Notes: generated by a model from the letters alone, not told the origin. A stretch of DNA of 64,000 nt from Gallaecimonas mangrovi (GCF_003367375.1 NZ_CP031416.1:2983501-3047500), one strand, 5' to 3'. Counted from the stretch's first letter, positions 38,293-48,577 are shown. Translations and numbers: made by a program.

Positions 38293-40221
38293 TTACACCT
38301 TGAAACGCCCCACCAAACCTTGTAGCTCGGTGCCAAGGCTCGCCAGACCCTCGGTTGCGTTAGCGGTTTCCTCCGAGGCTTCCGCCGCTTGCTCGGCAAT
38401 TTCCCGCACCCGCACCACGCTTTGGTTAATGTCTTCTGCCACGGTGCTTTGCTCTTCGGCGGCCGTTGCAATTTGGTGGTTCATGTCTTGAATGCGCGAC
38501 ACCGCATTGGCTATTTCCGTCAGCGCACCGCCAGATTGCTGCGCCAAGGCAACCGACTCATCGGTAAGCGAGCGGCTACGCTCCATTTTCTGCACCGATT
38601 CTTGGGTGCCGTGCTGCAAATTGGCAATAAGGCTTTCGATTTCTTCGGTCGATTCCTGAGTGCGTTTGGCAAGGCCCCTTACTTCATCGGCAACCACCGC
38701 GAAACCACGGCCAGCTTCACCAGCCCGCGCCGCTTCAATGGCAGCGTTTAGCGCCAACAGGTTAGTTTGCTCGGCGACCGCTTTAATGACGTCCAGCACA
38801 GTGCCGATGCTATCGCTGTCGGCTTTTAGGTTTTCCATCGCCTCGGCGGTTGAGGCAATTTCAACCGATAGGGTTTCAATTTGATTGACGGCTTTTTCAA
38901 TCACCTTGGCACCCTCAGCGGTGGTGTGGTCGGCCTCGCTGGCCGCCACAGCCGCCAGCTCGGCGTTACGCGCCACTTCTTGCACGGTGGCGGTCATTTG
39001 ATTAATAGCGGTTGCTACTTGGTCGGTTTCGGCGCGCTGGCGCTGCATGCCAGCGCTGTTTTGCTCAGCCACCGCTGACAGCTGCTCTGATGAACTGGCG
39101 ATTTGCTCAACACTGCCGGAGATTTTGCCCATTACATCGCGCAAGGTGCTGTTCATGTGTGACATTGCCGCCAGCAGCTCGCCCAATTCGTCTTTACGGT
39201 TGCTATGAATATCGGTGCTCAAGTCACCATCAGCAATCACTTTGGCTACCGCTACCGTGCGCCGCAACGGCACCACTATCTGCCGGGCAATCACCAAGGC
39301 GGCAATAATGCCAAGCACTATGGCGCATACCGAGGCTCCCAGCAGCAAGCCAATAGAACTCTCGCCGTCGGCTTCCTGTTTGCGCGACTGCCCGGCCATT
39401 AAGTCATTCACCTGCGCGGTCAAGGCTTTGGCCTCATCGGTCATGCTGCTATTTAGCTGCTCCATGGAATCCACCACGCTATTGAGCTTTTGCACGTGGT
39501 CGCGATAACCCGCCAGGGCTTTAAGGGCTTCGCTAAGGGTGTCTTTGTCGCCACCACCGATATTGAGGCTGTCGGCCAACTTTTGGATACCGGCCATGGT
39601 TTTGTTGGCGGCATCAAGGTTTTTGGCGCTGCCATCAACAATGTAACCGCGCATGTAATAGCGCAGCATCGCCACTTGCTGGTTGATGTTTGAAGCGATT
39701 AGGGCGTTATTAACCACGGCTTCATCGGCCATGACTTGTGCCATTTGGCCCAAGCTGTCATTCAGTTGGGTGACTTTCCCAACCATGACATTACCAATTT
39801 TAACCCAGCTTTTGCGGATCTCGGCTTTGTTGTTGGAAAGGTCGACAAAGCGGGAAAAGTCTTGCTGGTATTGGCCAGTAATAGATTGAATTTTCTTCAG
39901 GCGCTGAATGTCATTGGCAGTCACAAACAGCGAGAGCTTATCGCTCACTAATGCCCTAAGCGCTTTTACGGTGGTTTCGAACTCGGTGGCGAAAGATGCG
40001 TCGCCGCTTATCAGGTAATCGCGGCGAAAGATCTCGGCTTTCAAGGTCATATTGTTTATGTCGCCCCCGATAGCCACTTTGTCACTGCGAGCCAGTACCG
40101 AGTTCAAACCGAGGGTACCGGCAACAGTCACAATTAAGGTCAATACGAGTACGACACCAAACCCGCAGCCCAATTTGGCTGCTACCGATAAGTTATCCAT
40201 CCATCGGGTCAGGTTGCTCAT
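38293..40221 (-). CDS. Methyl-accepting chemotaxis protein with long (HBM-like) sensor
   Basis: Chemoreceptor of 642 residues. TM1 ([17 protein letters not shown]) is followed by about 270 periplasmic residues, nearly all helical, consistent with a helical bimodular (HBM) ligand domain as in Pseudomonas McpS. TM2 ([16 protein letters not shown]), HAMP, and a signalling domain with [18 protein letters not shown] follow. HBM receptors known so far bind organic acids or amines, so such a ligand is plausible. The AT-rich region beyond its start (40222-40949) probably holds its promoter. Confidence 0.92.
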   Translation of the reverse strand: MSNLTRWMDNLSVAAKLGCGFGVVLVLTLIVTVAGTLGLNSVLARSDKVAIGGDINNMTLKAEIFRRDYLISGDASFATEFETTVKALRALVSDKLSLFVTANDIQRLKKIQSITGQYQQDFSRFVDLSNNKAEIRKSWVKIGNVMVGKVTQLNDSLGQMAQVMADEAVVNNALIASNINQQVAMLRYYMRGYIVDGSAKNLDAANKTMAGIQKLADSLNIGGGDKDTLSEALKALAGYRDHVQKLNSVVDSMEQLNSSMTDEAKALTAQVNDLMAGQSRKQEADGESSIGLLLGASVCAIVLGIIAALVIARQIVVPLRRTVAVAKVIADGDLSTDIHSNRKDELGELLAAMSHMNSTLRDVMGKISGSVEQIASSSEQLSAVAEQNSAGMQRQRAETDQVATAINQMTATVQEVARNAELAAVAASEADHTTAEGAKVIEKAVNQIETLSVEIASTAEAMENLKADSDSIGTVLDVIKAVAEQTNLLALNAAIEAARAGEAGRGFAVVADEVRGLAKRTQESTEEIESLIANLQHGTQESVQKMERSRSLTDESVALAQQSGGALTEIANAVSRIQDMNHQIATAAEEQSTVAEDINQSVVRVREIAEQAAEASEETANATEGLASLGTELQGLVGRFKV

Positions 40222-40867
40222 TTTATGCCTCTATTTTTTAGCGCAAGCTGCTTTCCCTATAACGACTAACGTAAAAAGAACTTAAACGTTAACCGCCCCC
40301 AAACGGGAAAAAGATAACATCTTTTTGAAAAAGCGACCCGCACAGAAGCGATTGATATATATGAATTATACTAAAGTCGTAGATAATCTTGCCGCGTGAT
40401 AAAGCCGCGCAATAAACAAAAGGGTAACAGCTAATACATTTTATTAAAAATGTGATTTTTCGGTACTTGCAGGCAGGTTTTATTACTAGCAGCAGCGCGA
40501 GATAAAACGCCGGAGAAAATATCGCCTTGAATTTAATTATCACTCAGTAACATTAAAAATTTCACTGCCTTGTGATATTAAAAAAAACAGTTATTAAAAG
40601 TAGATAGAACAGTGCTTGAAATTTTCGTTAAAACACCGTGCACTTTATTAGCACGAAAACATTAAACACTAAATTTAATAACTAAAAATGATAGTAAACA
40701 CTAACAATCAATAATGCCAAGAGCCTTTCCAGGCCTTAACCAACAGCAATAAAACCAAACCATTAAATATCAACAACTTAATTAATAACCGCCATATTAC
40801 ACCGGTAGCACAAACCGGAATTCCGCCCCTTCAGCGTTGCATCCATTTAAAGCACATTAGAAAGTCC
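40222..40867. other. AT-rich gap without a supported gene
   Basis: About 650 bases of markedly AT-rich sequence between the chemoreceptor start and the sigma-E-like promoter at 40868. One 84-codon minus-strand ORF (40289-40543) exists, but it has no ribosome site, odd composition and no domain. Promoter and regulatory DNA for the divergent genes is the likely content. Confidence 0.5.
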
Positions 40868-40895
40868 GGAACTTTTTATAACGTACCCAGTCTGC
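40868..40895 (+). promoter_or_regulatory. Predicted sigma-E promoter
   Basis: GGAACTT, 16 bases, TCTGC. The -35 is a perfect sigma-E box and the spacing equals that of the rpoE promoter in this window; the -10 matches TCTGA at four of five positions. Transcription should start near 40902, about 48 bases before the 33-codon ORF and 230 bases before the Gld-type ABC operon. Confidence 0.6.
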
Positions 40896-40949
40896 AATTT
40901 TCGGTAATAACCAACCACATCCGAGACTCAGCTGTAGAGGGAGTGAACG

Positions 40950-41051
40950 ATGATACTAGGCACGCTAAATAAAAATGTTGCCTTAGCATTGCACTACTTA
41001 ATACGCCGACTTATGCGCCAAGCGAACGCGGTTATTTTCGACACGCGTTAA
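40950..41051 (+). CDS. Possible 33-residue small protein or leader peptide
   Basis: ATG after a strong GAGGGAG ribosome site (about seven bases away), 34 codons including stop. The product has a hydrophobic-then-basic helix-like middle (NVALALHYLIRRLMRQ) that could associate with membranes. It lies just after the predicted sigma-E promoter and before the ABC operon, with no terminator in between. It may be a real small protein, a translated leader, or chance. No family is known. Confidence 0.35.
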   Translation: MILGTLNKNVALALHYLIRRLMRQANAVIFDTR

Positions 41052-41134
41052 GCATTTCCTTTTTCCATTTTTCGAATGGCTGCTATTTGGCATCGCAGTC
41101 AGTGGCGTTTTGCATTTAAATTTCGGAGAACACC

Positions 41135-42049
41135 ATGATCCAGGTTGAAAACCTGACTCGCCGATATGGCGAGCTAACGGCGGTGGATAACGTCAGCTTC
41201 CACATTCCACGCGGTGAAGTGGTGGGATTACTCGGCCACAACGGCGCCGGTAAAACCACCATCATGAAAATGATCACCGGCTTTCTTGAGCCAACTGCTG
41301 GCAGTATTGATGTCGACAACTTAAGCATCGGCCAAGATACCCGCGCCATTCAAAAACGCATCGGCTACCTGCCAGAGAACTGCCCGGTATGGCCTGAGAT
41401 GCGCGTTATTGATTACCTTGTTTACCAGGCGGGCCTGCACGGTGTGCCGGAACATGAACGGGCGGATGCGGTGGCTTCGGCGATCCGCCGCACCGCCCTG
41501 AAAGAAAAGGCCGTAGCCTCAATTCAGACACTGTCACGAGGTTATCGCCAGCGGGTTGGGGTAGCCCAAGCGCTCTTGCATAACCCTGACATTATCATCC
41601 TTGATGAGCCCACCAACGGCCTTGATCCAACACAAATTCAGCACATGCGGCACCTTATTGCCGAGCTGGCCGAAACCGCTACCGTGATTGTGTCCACGCA
41701 CATCATGCAAGAAGTCCAGGCAGTGTGTGAACGGGTGCTCATTATGCGCCGTGGCCAGCTGGTCGTGGATTCACGGCTCGACGCCCTGCAACAGGCCAAA
41801 GGCTTAATGGTTGAGCTCGACAGCCATGCCGAGCAAACCCTAACCGCTTTGCCCGCGCTAACGGTGCTGGAACGAACAGAGCTCAGTAACGGCCACTACC
41901 AGTATCGGCTGGACACCCCTGCCGACACCGCCCCGAAAGTGGCCTCGGCCCTGGTTACAGCCGGGCACCAGCTTTATGCCTTGCAGCCCCTGCGCCGCGA
42001 TTTAGAAACGGTTTTTGCCGAAGTGAATGGGGAGGTTGCCAATGGCTGA
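41135..42049 (+). CDS. ABC transporter ATP-binding protein, GldA-like
   Basis: ATPase of 304 residues with Walker A GHNGAGKTT near residue 35, signature LSRGYRQRV, Walker B IIILDEPTNGLDP and H-loop VSTHIMQE. A C-terminal extension of about 90 residues is typical of ABC-2 exporters. GGAG precedes the ATG. The next gene starts eight bases before its stop. The set ATPase, permease-GldG fusion and DUF4340 protein matches Gld-type systems, which in non-gliding bacteria have unknown cargo. Confidence 0.93.
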   Translation: MIQVENLTRRYGELTAVDNVSFHIPRGEVVGLLGHNGAGKTTIMKMITGFLEPTAGSIDVDNLSIGQDTRAIQKRIGYLPENCPVWPEMRVIDYLVYQAGLHGVPEHERADAVASAIRRTALKEKAVASIQTLSRGYRQRVGVAQALLHNPDIIILDEPTNGLDPTQIQHMRHLIAELAETATVIVSTHIMQEVQAVCERVLIMRRGQLVVDSRLDALQQAKGLMVELDSHAEQTLTALPALTVLERTELSNGHYQYRLDTPADTAPKVASALVTAGHQLYALQPLRRDLETVFAEVNGEVANG

Positions 42050-44909
42050 GCAATGGCAAATAGCCCGTAAGGAATTTCGTGGATTTTTTGCATCCCCGGC
42101 GGCCTTTTTGTTTTTAGGGGCCTTTTTGGCGGTCTGCCTGTTTGTGGTGTTTTGGGTTGAAGGCTTCTTTGCCCGCAATATCGCCGATGTCAGGCCGCTA
42201 TTTAAATGGATGCCGGTATTGATGATTTTTTTGGTTGCCGCCCTCACCATGCGCAGCTGGTCAGAAGAGCAGCGCGCCGGCACCTTAGAATCGTTACTGA
42301 CCAGCCCGGTAAAACCTTTACATCTTATTTTCGGCAAGTTCCTGGCTGTGCTGGGGCTGGTGGCGCTGGCGTTGCTGCTGACACTGCCACTGCCCATAAC
42401 AGTGTCTTTTATCGGGCCGCTGGATTGGGGCCCGGTTATCGGCGGCTATGTGGCCTCCTTGTTCTTGGCTGCCGCCTATATCGCCATTGGCCTTTATATG
42501 AGCTCACGCACCGACAACGCCATTGTGGCGCTGATTTTAACGGTGCTGCTGTGCGGTGTGTTTTACCTGATTGGTAGCCCCGGCTTAACCAATCTTTTTG
42601 GTTATGAAACTGGCGATGTGCTGCGCGATATTGGCACCGGTTCACGCTTTGACTCTATTACCCGCGGCGTGCTTGATCTGCGCGATCTGTACTACTACCT
42701 GTCGCTGGTGGGCATATTCCTGGCCCTTAACTTATTGCGCCTGCAACGGCTGCGCTGGGCAGGAAACCCCAGTACCAAGGTGCACCAAGGCTGGCGCAGG
42801 CTAACGGCGCTGGTGGTTGTTAACCTTATCGCCGCCAACCTGTGGCTGGCCCCCATTAGCTGGGCCCGCATCGACATGACCCAGGGCCAGCAATACACCT
42901 TGTCGGCCGCGTCCAAGCATTACCTCAACCGCTTGCAGCAACCCTTGGTCATTCGCGGTTATTTTTCCTCAAAAACCCACCCATTGCTGGAACCCTTGGT
43001 GCCGCAAATCAAAGATCTGCTGGCCGAATACGCCGAAGATTCCAACAACAAAGTCCGGGTGGAGTTTGTCGACCCGCAAAAAGACCAAAAAGCCGCCCAA
43101 CAGGCCGCGTCTCGCTACGGTATTCAACCCATATCCTTTGAAACTGCCAGCAAATATTCGGCAGGGGTAATGAGCTCTTACTTTAATATCGTGGTGTCTT
43201 ATGGCGACCAGTACAAAGTGCTGGGTTACAAGGACCTCATTGAAGTCAAAGGCCGTGGCGACCATATCGATGTGGCGCTGAAAAACCCCGAATATGCCAT
43301 TACCAGCGCCATTCGCCGGGTCATGAACAAGTGGCAAAACGGCGGTAGTCCCTTTGCGGCCATTAAAGGCCCGGTGACCTTCCATGGCTATATTTCGGCT
43401 AACAGCACCTTGCCGCCACAAATGCAGGCATTGCGCCACCAGCTGGACAAGGTGCTTCAAGACCTCAAGGAAAGCGCCGCGGGCAAACTCAGCGCCGACT
43501 TCCAAAACCCAGAGGCCGATGGCGGCAAACTGGCGGAGCAACTGCACAAACAGTTCGGCTTTACGCCACAAGTCATGGGCCTAACCCGCCGCCGGCCATT
43601 TTGGTTTTACATGACACTGCAAAGCGGCGACAACACCGTACAGGTGCCACTGCCCCACAAGCTGGGGGAAGCGGCCCTTAAAAAGTCCATAACCTCGGCA
43701 CTACAACGCCTGGCTCCGGGCTTTATGAAAACGGTAGCGTTGGCAGCCCCCGAGCATGGCTACATGCAGCGAGGCGGCAACAGCTATAACGAGCTGCGCC
43801 AAGTGCTAAGCAAAAACATGCAAGTGGAAAACGCCAATCTGGCCAGTGGCCAGGTGCCACAAAATGCCGACTTCTTGTTGGTGATGGCACCAGCGCACTT
43901 GGACAACAAAGCCGTTTTTGCCATAGACCAGTTCCTGATGCGCGGCGGTTCGGTGATGGTGGCCACATCCCCTTATCAGGTGGATATCAGCCGCACCTTA
44001 ACGGCCCACCCCAACACCAGCGGTCTTGAAGCCTGGCTTGCCAGCCAAGGCATTAAGATTGAACACAATATGGTGCTGGACCCACAAAATGCCGCCCTGC
44101 CCTTACCCACAGAGCGCAATGTAGGCGGTGTGATGCTTCGGCAGATGCAAATGTTGCCCTACCCGTATTTCCCCGATCTACGTGCCAAGGGTCTTGCCGA
44201 GCACAACCCGGTTACCGCTTCGCTAAATCAGCTAACCCTGAACTGGGCGTCGCCCATTGACCTTGATAACAGTAAAACCAAGGGCCGTCAGGTCAGTGAA
44301 CTGCTAAAAAGCTCCTCCGGCAGTTGGACCTCAACCAGCCTTAATATGATCCCCAACTTTCGGGAAAACCCCAATACCGGTTTTCGTATTGATGGCACCC
44401 CCAAACCAAGAACCCTGGCGGTGGCTGAAACGGGCCGCTTTACCTCGTTCTTTAAAGGTAAAGACTCACCGTTAACCGCCAACGACGATGCCAAAGCCGC
44501 CGAAACGGCCAAGGGCAAAAATCCTAAAGCCGCGCAGCAACCAGGCATTGGTGGCGTTATCAACCATTCGCCGGATTCGGCAAGGCTGATAGTGGTGGCC
44601 AGTAATGGTTTTGCCAGCGACACCGCAGTGCAGCTTATCTCTCAAGGCATTAACACCCTTTACACCAAGCCTTTTGACTTTGTGCAAAACAGCATCGACT
44701 GGTCTTTGGAAGACCCAGCATTGCTGTCACTGCGGGGCCGAACCCACCTGGCTCGCACCCTCGACGGCATGCCGGTTAAGCAGCAGGAGTTTTGGGAATA
44801 CCTGAACTATGGCTTGGTGGTAATTGGCCTGTTGTTGGTGTGGCTGTGGCGCCGTCAAAGCCGCCGCCGTGACCAACTTCGTTATCAACAGATTTTGGCA
44901 AAGGTGTAA
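42042..44909 (+). CDS. Fused ABC permease and GldG-like protein
   Basis: Large membrane protein of 955 residues. The first 240 or so residues are an ABC-2 permease with six helices and the typical MRSWSEEQRAGTLESLLTSP segment (GldF-like). A further helix is followed by a long periplasmic region (GldG-like ABC_transp_aux domain: QYTLSAASKHYLNRLQQPLV, then FADVDPQ-like EFVDPQKD), and a final helix near the C-terminus (YGLVVIGLLLVWLWRR). GldF and GldG are separate proteins in Bacteroidetes; here they are one chain. GGGGAGG precedes the chosen ATG, five codons inside the open frame. Confidence 0.9.
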   Translation: MAEQWQIARKEFRGFFASPAAFLFLGAFLAVCLFVVFWVEGFFARNIADVRPLFKWMPVLMIFLVAALTMRSWSEEQRAGTLESLLTSPVKPLHLIFGKFLAVLGLVALALLLTLPLPITVSFIGPLDWGPVIGGYVASLFLAAAYIAIGLYMSSRTDNAIVALILTVLLCGVFYLIGSPGLTNLFGYETGDVLRDIGTGSRFDSITRGVLDLRDLYYYLSLVGIFLALNLLRLQRLRWAGNPSTKVHQGWRRLTALVVVNLIAANLWLAPISWARIDMTQGQQYTLSAASKHYLNRLQQPLVIRGYFSSKTHPLLEPLVPQIKDLLAEYAEDSNNKVRVEFVDPQKDQKAAQQAASRYGIQPISFETASKYSAGVMSSYFNIVVSYGDQYKVLGYKDLIEVKGRGDHIDVALKNPEYAITSAIRRVMNKWQNGGSPFAAIKGPVTFHGYISANSTLPPQMQALRHQLDKVLQDLKESAAGKLSADFQNPEADGGKLAEQLHKQFGFTPQVMGLTRRRPFWFYMTLQSGDNTVQVPLPHKLGEAALKKSITSALQRLAPGFMKTVALAAPEHGYMQRGGNSYNELRQVLSKNMQVENANLASGQVPQNADFLLVMAPAHLDNKAVFAIDQFLMRGGSVMVATSPYQVDISRTLTAHPNTSGLEAWLASQGIKIEHNMVLDPQNAALPLPTERNVGGVMLRQMQMLPYPYFPDLRAKGLAEHNPVTASLNQLTLNWASPIDLDNSKTKGRQVSELLKSSSGSWTSTSLNMIPNFRENPNTGFRIDGTPKPRTLAVAETGRFTSFFKGKDSPLTANDDAKAAETAKGKNPKAAQQPGIGGVINHSPDSARLIVVASNGFASDTAVQLISQGINTLYTKPFDFVQNSIDWSLEDPALLSLRGRTHLARTLDGMPVKQQEFWEYLNYGLVVIGLLLVWLWRRQSRRRDQLRYQQILAKV

Positions 44910-44914
44910 CAGTG

Positions 44915-45982
44915 ATGCGCAAACCTCTTTATGTATTAAGCGCCCTGCTGGTAGTGCAATTGCTGCTGGCGCTGGGCCTCAACTTGGGCCACAAAGGGCT
45001 ACAGGCCGGTGAAGCCAGTAAAACGCTTTTGGCCTTAAAGCCTGCTGATGTCACCGAGATTGTGCTTAGCAACCCACAAAAATCGGTAACCCTGGCTAAA
45101 AAAGGCAGCGATTGGTTACTGCCGGGCAGTAATAACTTCCCGGCCGATAACAACCAGGTACATAACCTGCTCAATAATCTGTTGGCCCTTAACCACACCG
45201 GCGCGGTGGCCGACAATAATGACGCCGCCAAACGCTTTAAAGTGGCCGCCAACGACTTTGAGAAAAAGCTGGTACTCAAGCACGGCAACAACATATTGGC
45301 CACGGTGTTTGTGGGCACCTCAGCCTCCATGCACCAGGCCCATGTTCGCTTAAAAGGCCAAGCCAATATCTACCTGGTTGATTTACCCAGCTACCAGTTA
45401 GCGGTGGATAAATCCCATTGGCAAAACCACCGTTTACTGAGTATCGACGGCGATAAAATCGCCAGCATCAGTACCGGTAAACTGACCTTAACCCAGCATC
45501 AAGTAACAGCGCCGAAAGGGTCGGATGCTTCGATGACCAAGGTCTTTAACTGGCAGCTAAGCCCAATGCCCAAAGGTGATGTGGTGAATAAAGACGCGGC
45601 CCAAACCGCCATTAACCAAATTGCCTATCTTCGCACCGGCGTGCAGCTGGGGGATAAAGCCAAGCCTGACTATGGCCTTGATAAGCCGGTGCTTAGCTTG
45701 AAGGTAACCCGCACCGATGGCAGCACCGTTAGCTACCAATTAGCTAAAGAGCCTAAAGGCGGTTACATCTTGAAATCGTCTTTGCGGCCGCAATACTTTG
45801 CGCTGTCTGCAGGCCAGGCCCAGGCGATGCTGAACGCCTTTAGCCTCAGCAAATTGGTGCAAAACCCCAAGGCGAAACAAGCAAAGGTGGCAAGCACAGC
45901 GCCCAGCCCATCGATGGAAAAAGCCATCGGTAAAGCTGACGCCATTTTTAAAAAGGACACCCGCACCCTCGTCAAACAGTAA
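44915..45982 (+). CDS. DUF4340 periplasmic protein of the Gld-type ABC system
   Basis: Protein of 355 residues: N-terminal membrane anchor (PLYVLSALLVVQLLLALGL), then DUF4340-type beta-rich sequence (ADVTEIVLSNPQKSVTLAKK, DWLLPG, RLKGQANIYLVDLPSYQLAV). DUF4340 proteins regularly follow GldG-like genes and probably form part of the same envelope complex. It starts five bases after the previous stop; a GTG one codon earlier is also possible. It ends the operon, with a terminator beyond. Confidence 0.88.
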   Translation: MRKPLYVLSALLVVQLLLALGLNLGHKGLQAGEASKTLLALKPADVTEIVLSNPQKSVTLAKKGSDWLLPGSNNFPADNNQVHNLLNNLLALNHTGAVADNNDAAKRFKVAANDFEKKLVLKHGNNILATVFVGTSASMHQAHVRLKGQANIYLVDLPSYQLAVDKSHWQNHRLLSIDGDKIASISTGKLTLTQHQVTAPKGSDASMTKVFNWQLSPMPKGDVVNKDAAQTAINQIAYLRTGVQLGDKAKPDYGLDKPVLSLKVTRTDGSTVSYQLAKEPKGGYILKSSLRPQYFALSAGQAQAMLNAFSLSKLVQNPKAKQAKVASTAPSPSMEKAIGKADAIFKKDTRTLVKQ

Positions 45983-45994
45983 AAAAACATAAGC

Positions 45995-46021
45995 AAAGGC
46001 CACCGCAAGGTGGCCTTTTTT
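45995..46021 (+). terminator. Rho-independent terminator of the Gld-type operon
   Basis: AAAGGCCACC-GCAA-GGTGGCCTTT followed by more T. Confidence 0.92.
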
Positions 46022-46199
46022 ATAACGCTTTACCGCAGCTAAAAACCGCTTTAACGCGAAAAAAGCAGACAAAACTGCTCAATGAAACAGGATGCCTACA
46101 ACCACGCTGGTCAGACCGGATTTAAAAGGATATGGTGGTTTTAGTGTCGGCAGCAGCTGGCACTTTCATTGGTGAGGCGCGAAGCACAAGGATGTCGAC

Positions 46200-47786
46200 A
46201 TGAGGTTAAGGCTAAATCCTACCGCTCCGCTAATATCAGCCCTGCTGGCAGTATTAACGGCACTGCTGTTTTTCACCCTGTTCTGCCTCTTTATTTTGGC
46301 CGGGGCAAGACATGAACATCAGCAAGCGGGGCAAAGGGCATTAGACAAATTTGACGAGGTGTTTAGTGAGGTCAACGCCGTCGCCGACAGTTTAATTAGC
46401 CTGCACAGAGACAGTTGCGATATTAATAACCTGCGCGATATGCAACGGGCCCTGTTTGATGCCTCCTACATGAAAGACATTGGCTTTTTTATTGATAATA
46501 AATTGGCCTGCGCCACCAGTACCGGGGAATTAAGTAAGCCGATTAAGATAGCGGCCCCTGATTACGTTGATGCCCAGCACCGTGCCTTCTGGCTACATTC
46601 GCGCATTATTCTTTTTAAACACAAAACGCCGCACTATGCGCTGATAGTCAAAATTGGCGACTACAACTTTGTCTTGGAACTAAAAGCCATTCTGGCCAAT
46701 ACCCTCACCCAGCAAAATCAGTGGCAACTGCTGTATACGCCGGCGGCGAATAAGGCGCCGGTGACGCTGGCTGGCAATCCCCATCTGTTTGAACAGAGCG
46801 TACAACACCCACACAGTTTGCTGAGCTCTGCCACCTTGTTTAGTGACTGTTCCAGCCGTTACCCCAATTACTGCATTGTGGTACGCCAGCCCTTTGCCGC
46901 TGTTATCGCCCGTAACAGCACCTTGCTAATGGTGGCCTTTATTGTCAGTCTTATTGCCGCCACCGCGGCTCTAATGGCGCTTAACATCATCAGAAAACGC
47001 CAAAAGTCGGTGCCATACCGAATCCGCCAGGGCCTTAAAAACAAAGCTTTTTATTGGCAGCTACAGCCCATTGTTGACCTGCAATCAGACAACATCATTG
47101 GCGCCGAAGTACTGGCCCGTTTTCGCGACCAATATGGCAGCCTGGCCCCGGATCAGTTTATCGAGGTGGTTAGAGAGCTGGGCATGGCTCCCGACTTTAC
47201 CCTGGCCATGTTTAATACGGTGCTACCGGCCCTGGAGAATGAAACGGCATTAGCGAAAGGTTTTCGGGTCAGCTTTAATATCTTCCCCCACACCTTAATT
47301 GACGCCGACACCATTAAAGCCCTTGCCCGCCTGCCGCTGTTTAACCAAAGCCGTTTTATGCTGGTGTTGGAGATCACCGAAAGCGAGTACATTGACCAAG
47401 CCCAGGCCCAAGCCAATTTGCGCTATTTACGGCAGATGGGCCTTGGTATTGCCATTGACGACTTTGGTACCGGTTATGCCAATTTGGGCCAACTGATGAA
47501 AATCGATTCTGACCTCATCAAAATCGACCGCAGCTTTGTTATGGATATGGAAGAAAACAGCATTCGCTCTTCCCTTATTCCCCACATCATCAGCATTGCC
47601 CGCCAGCTTGGGGTGCGGGTGGTAGCCGAAGGCGTTGAAAACCAAGCCCAGTGCCAAGCGCTAAAAAAACTTGGCGTGCACTACGGCCAAGGTTGGTTAT
47701 TTGGCAAACCGATGCCGGTATCGCAGCTAGCACAACAGGTGGCTATGCAGCACAAAGCCACCGACAAAACAGCAATCAACGCCTGA
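46200..47786 (+). CDS. CSS-motif EAL phosphodiesterase
   Basis: Membrane cyclic-di-GMP phosphodiesterase of 528 residues. TM1 and TM2 (near residue 250) flank a periplasmic CSS-motif domain with Cys-Ser-Ser (DCSSRYPNYC), which in PdcC/YjcC-type enzymes responds to disulfide status. The EAL domain has AEVLARF in place of EAL near residue 302, so the Glu is kept but Ala is Val. NIFP, LEITESEYI, DDFGTGYANL, IKIDRSFV and AEGVEN are intact, so hydrolysis of cyclic-di-GMP is likely. Free-standing gene. Confidence 0.92.
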   Translation: MRLRLNPTAPLISALLAVLTALLFFTLFCLFILAGARHEHQQAGQRALDKFDEVFSEVNAVADSLISLHRDSCDINNLRDMQRALFDASYMKDIGFFIDNKLACATSTGELSKPIKIAAPDYVDAQHRAFWLHSRIILFKHKTPHYALIVKIGDYNFVLELKAILANTLTQQNQWQLLYTPAANKAPVTLAGNPHLFEQSVQHPHSLLSSATLFSDCSSRYPNYCIVVRQPFAAVIARNSTLLMVAFIVSLIAATAALMALNIIRKRQKSVPYRIRQGLKNKAFYWQLQPIVDLQSDNIIGAEVLARFRDQYGSLAPDQFIEVVRELGMAPDFTLAMFNTVLPALENETALAKGFRVSFNIFPHTLIDADTIKALARLPLFNQSRFMLVLEITESEYIDQAQAQANLRYLRQMGLGIAIDDFGTGYANLGQLMKIDSDLIKIDRSFVMDMEENSIRSSLIPHIISIARQLGVRVVAEGVENQAQCQALKKLGVHYGQGWLFGKPMPVSQLAQQVAMQHKATDKTAINA

Positions 47787-47888
47787 TTATCAAAATATTT
47801 TTGATAGTGCTTAGTGGCTAGCTCACTTTTTCTGGCTCGGTGAAACCGGTAGGGTGTTGCCATCCCCCACCTTTAAACAGGTTTTAGT

Positions 47889-48542
47889 ATGAATATCACC
47901 GACTACGCAAAGGCTCGCTACTCAACAAAAGCCTTTGATCCAGAAAAGAAAATTCCAGAAGAAAAAGTAGCACTACTGAAAGAGCTGGCCCGCTTCTCCC
48001 CTTCCAGCGTGAACTCACAACCCTGGCACTTTATCTTGGCCAGCAGTGATGAAGGCAAAGCCCGCATTGCCAAGGCCACCCAGGGCGGTTTTGCCTTTAA
48101 CGAAGCGAAGGTTTTGAACGCATCCCATGTATTGGTGTTCTGCGCCAAAACCGGCATCGATGAAAACTACATTCATGAGCTGACCGAAACCGAAGACCAA
48201 GACGGCCGCTATGCCACACCAGAAGCCAAGGCAGGCGGTTTAAAAGGCCGCAACTTTTTCGTTAACCAGCACCGCTTTGTCTACAAAGATGCCCAGCATT
48301 GGATGGAAAAGCAGGTGTATATCAATGTCGGCACCATTTTGCTTGGCGCCGCCACCTTAGATATTGATGCGGTACCGATTGAAGGTTTTGACCCGGCGGC
48401 GCTTGACGAAGAATTTGCGTTACATGCAAAAGGCTACACCAGCGTGGTTATTGTTGCCCTGGGCTATCACAGCGAGGAAGACTTTAATAAAAAGCTCCCC
48501 AAATCTCGTTGGCCAATGGCACGCATTTTCAGCGAATGCTAA
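47889..48542 (+). CDS. nfsB: Oxygen-insensitive NAD(P)H nitroreductase NfsB
   Basis: FMN flavoprotein of 217 residues that reduces nitro compounds and quinones. The family landmarks are YSTKAFDPEKKIP at the N-terminus, SPSSVNSQPWHF, GRNFFVNQHRF, and GTILLGAATLDIDAVPIEGFD near residue 155. Length equals E. coli NfsB (217). Single-gene unit followed by a strong terminator. Confidence 0.95.
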   Translation: MNITDYAKARYSTKAFDPEKKIPEEKVALLKELARFSPSSVNSQPWHFILASSDEGKARIAKATQGGFAFNEAKVLNASHVLVFCAKTGIDENYIHELTETEDQDGRYATPEAKAGGLKGRNFFVNQHRFVYKDAQHWMEKQVYINVGTILLGAATLDIDAVPIEGFDPAALDEEFALHAKGYTSVVIVALGYHSEEDFNKKLPKSRWPMARIFSEC

Positions 48543-48546
48543 AGCG

Positions 48547-48577
48547 AAAACACCGGCATTCAGGCCGGTGTTTTTTT
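48547..48577 (+). terminator. Rho-independent terminator of nfsB
   Basis: AACACCGGC/GCCGGTGTT stem followed by a T run. Confidence 0.92.

Noticed and set aside
40289-40543. 84-codon minus-strand ORF in the AT-rich gap
   Set aside because: No ribosome site, composition typical of random AT-rich DNA, no domain.
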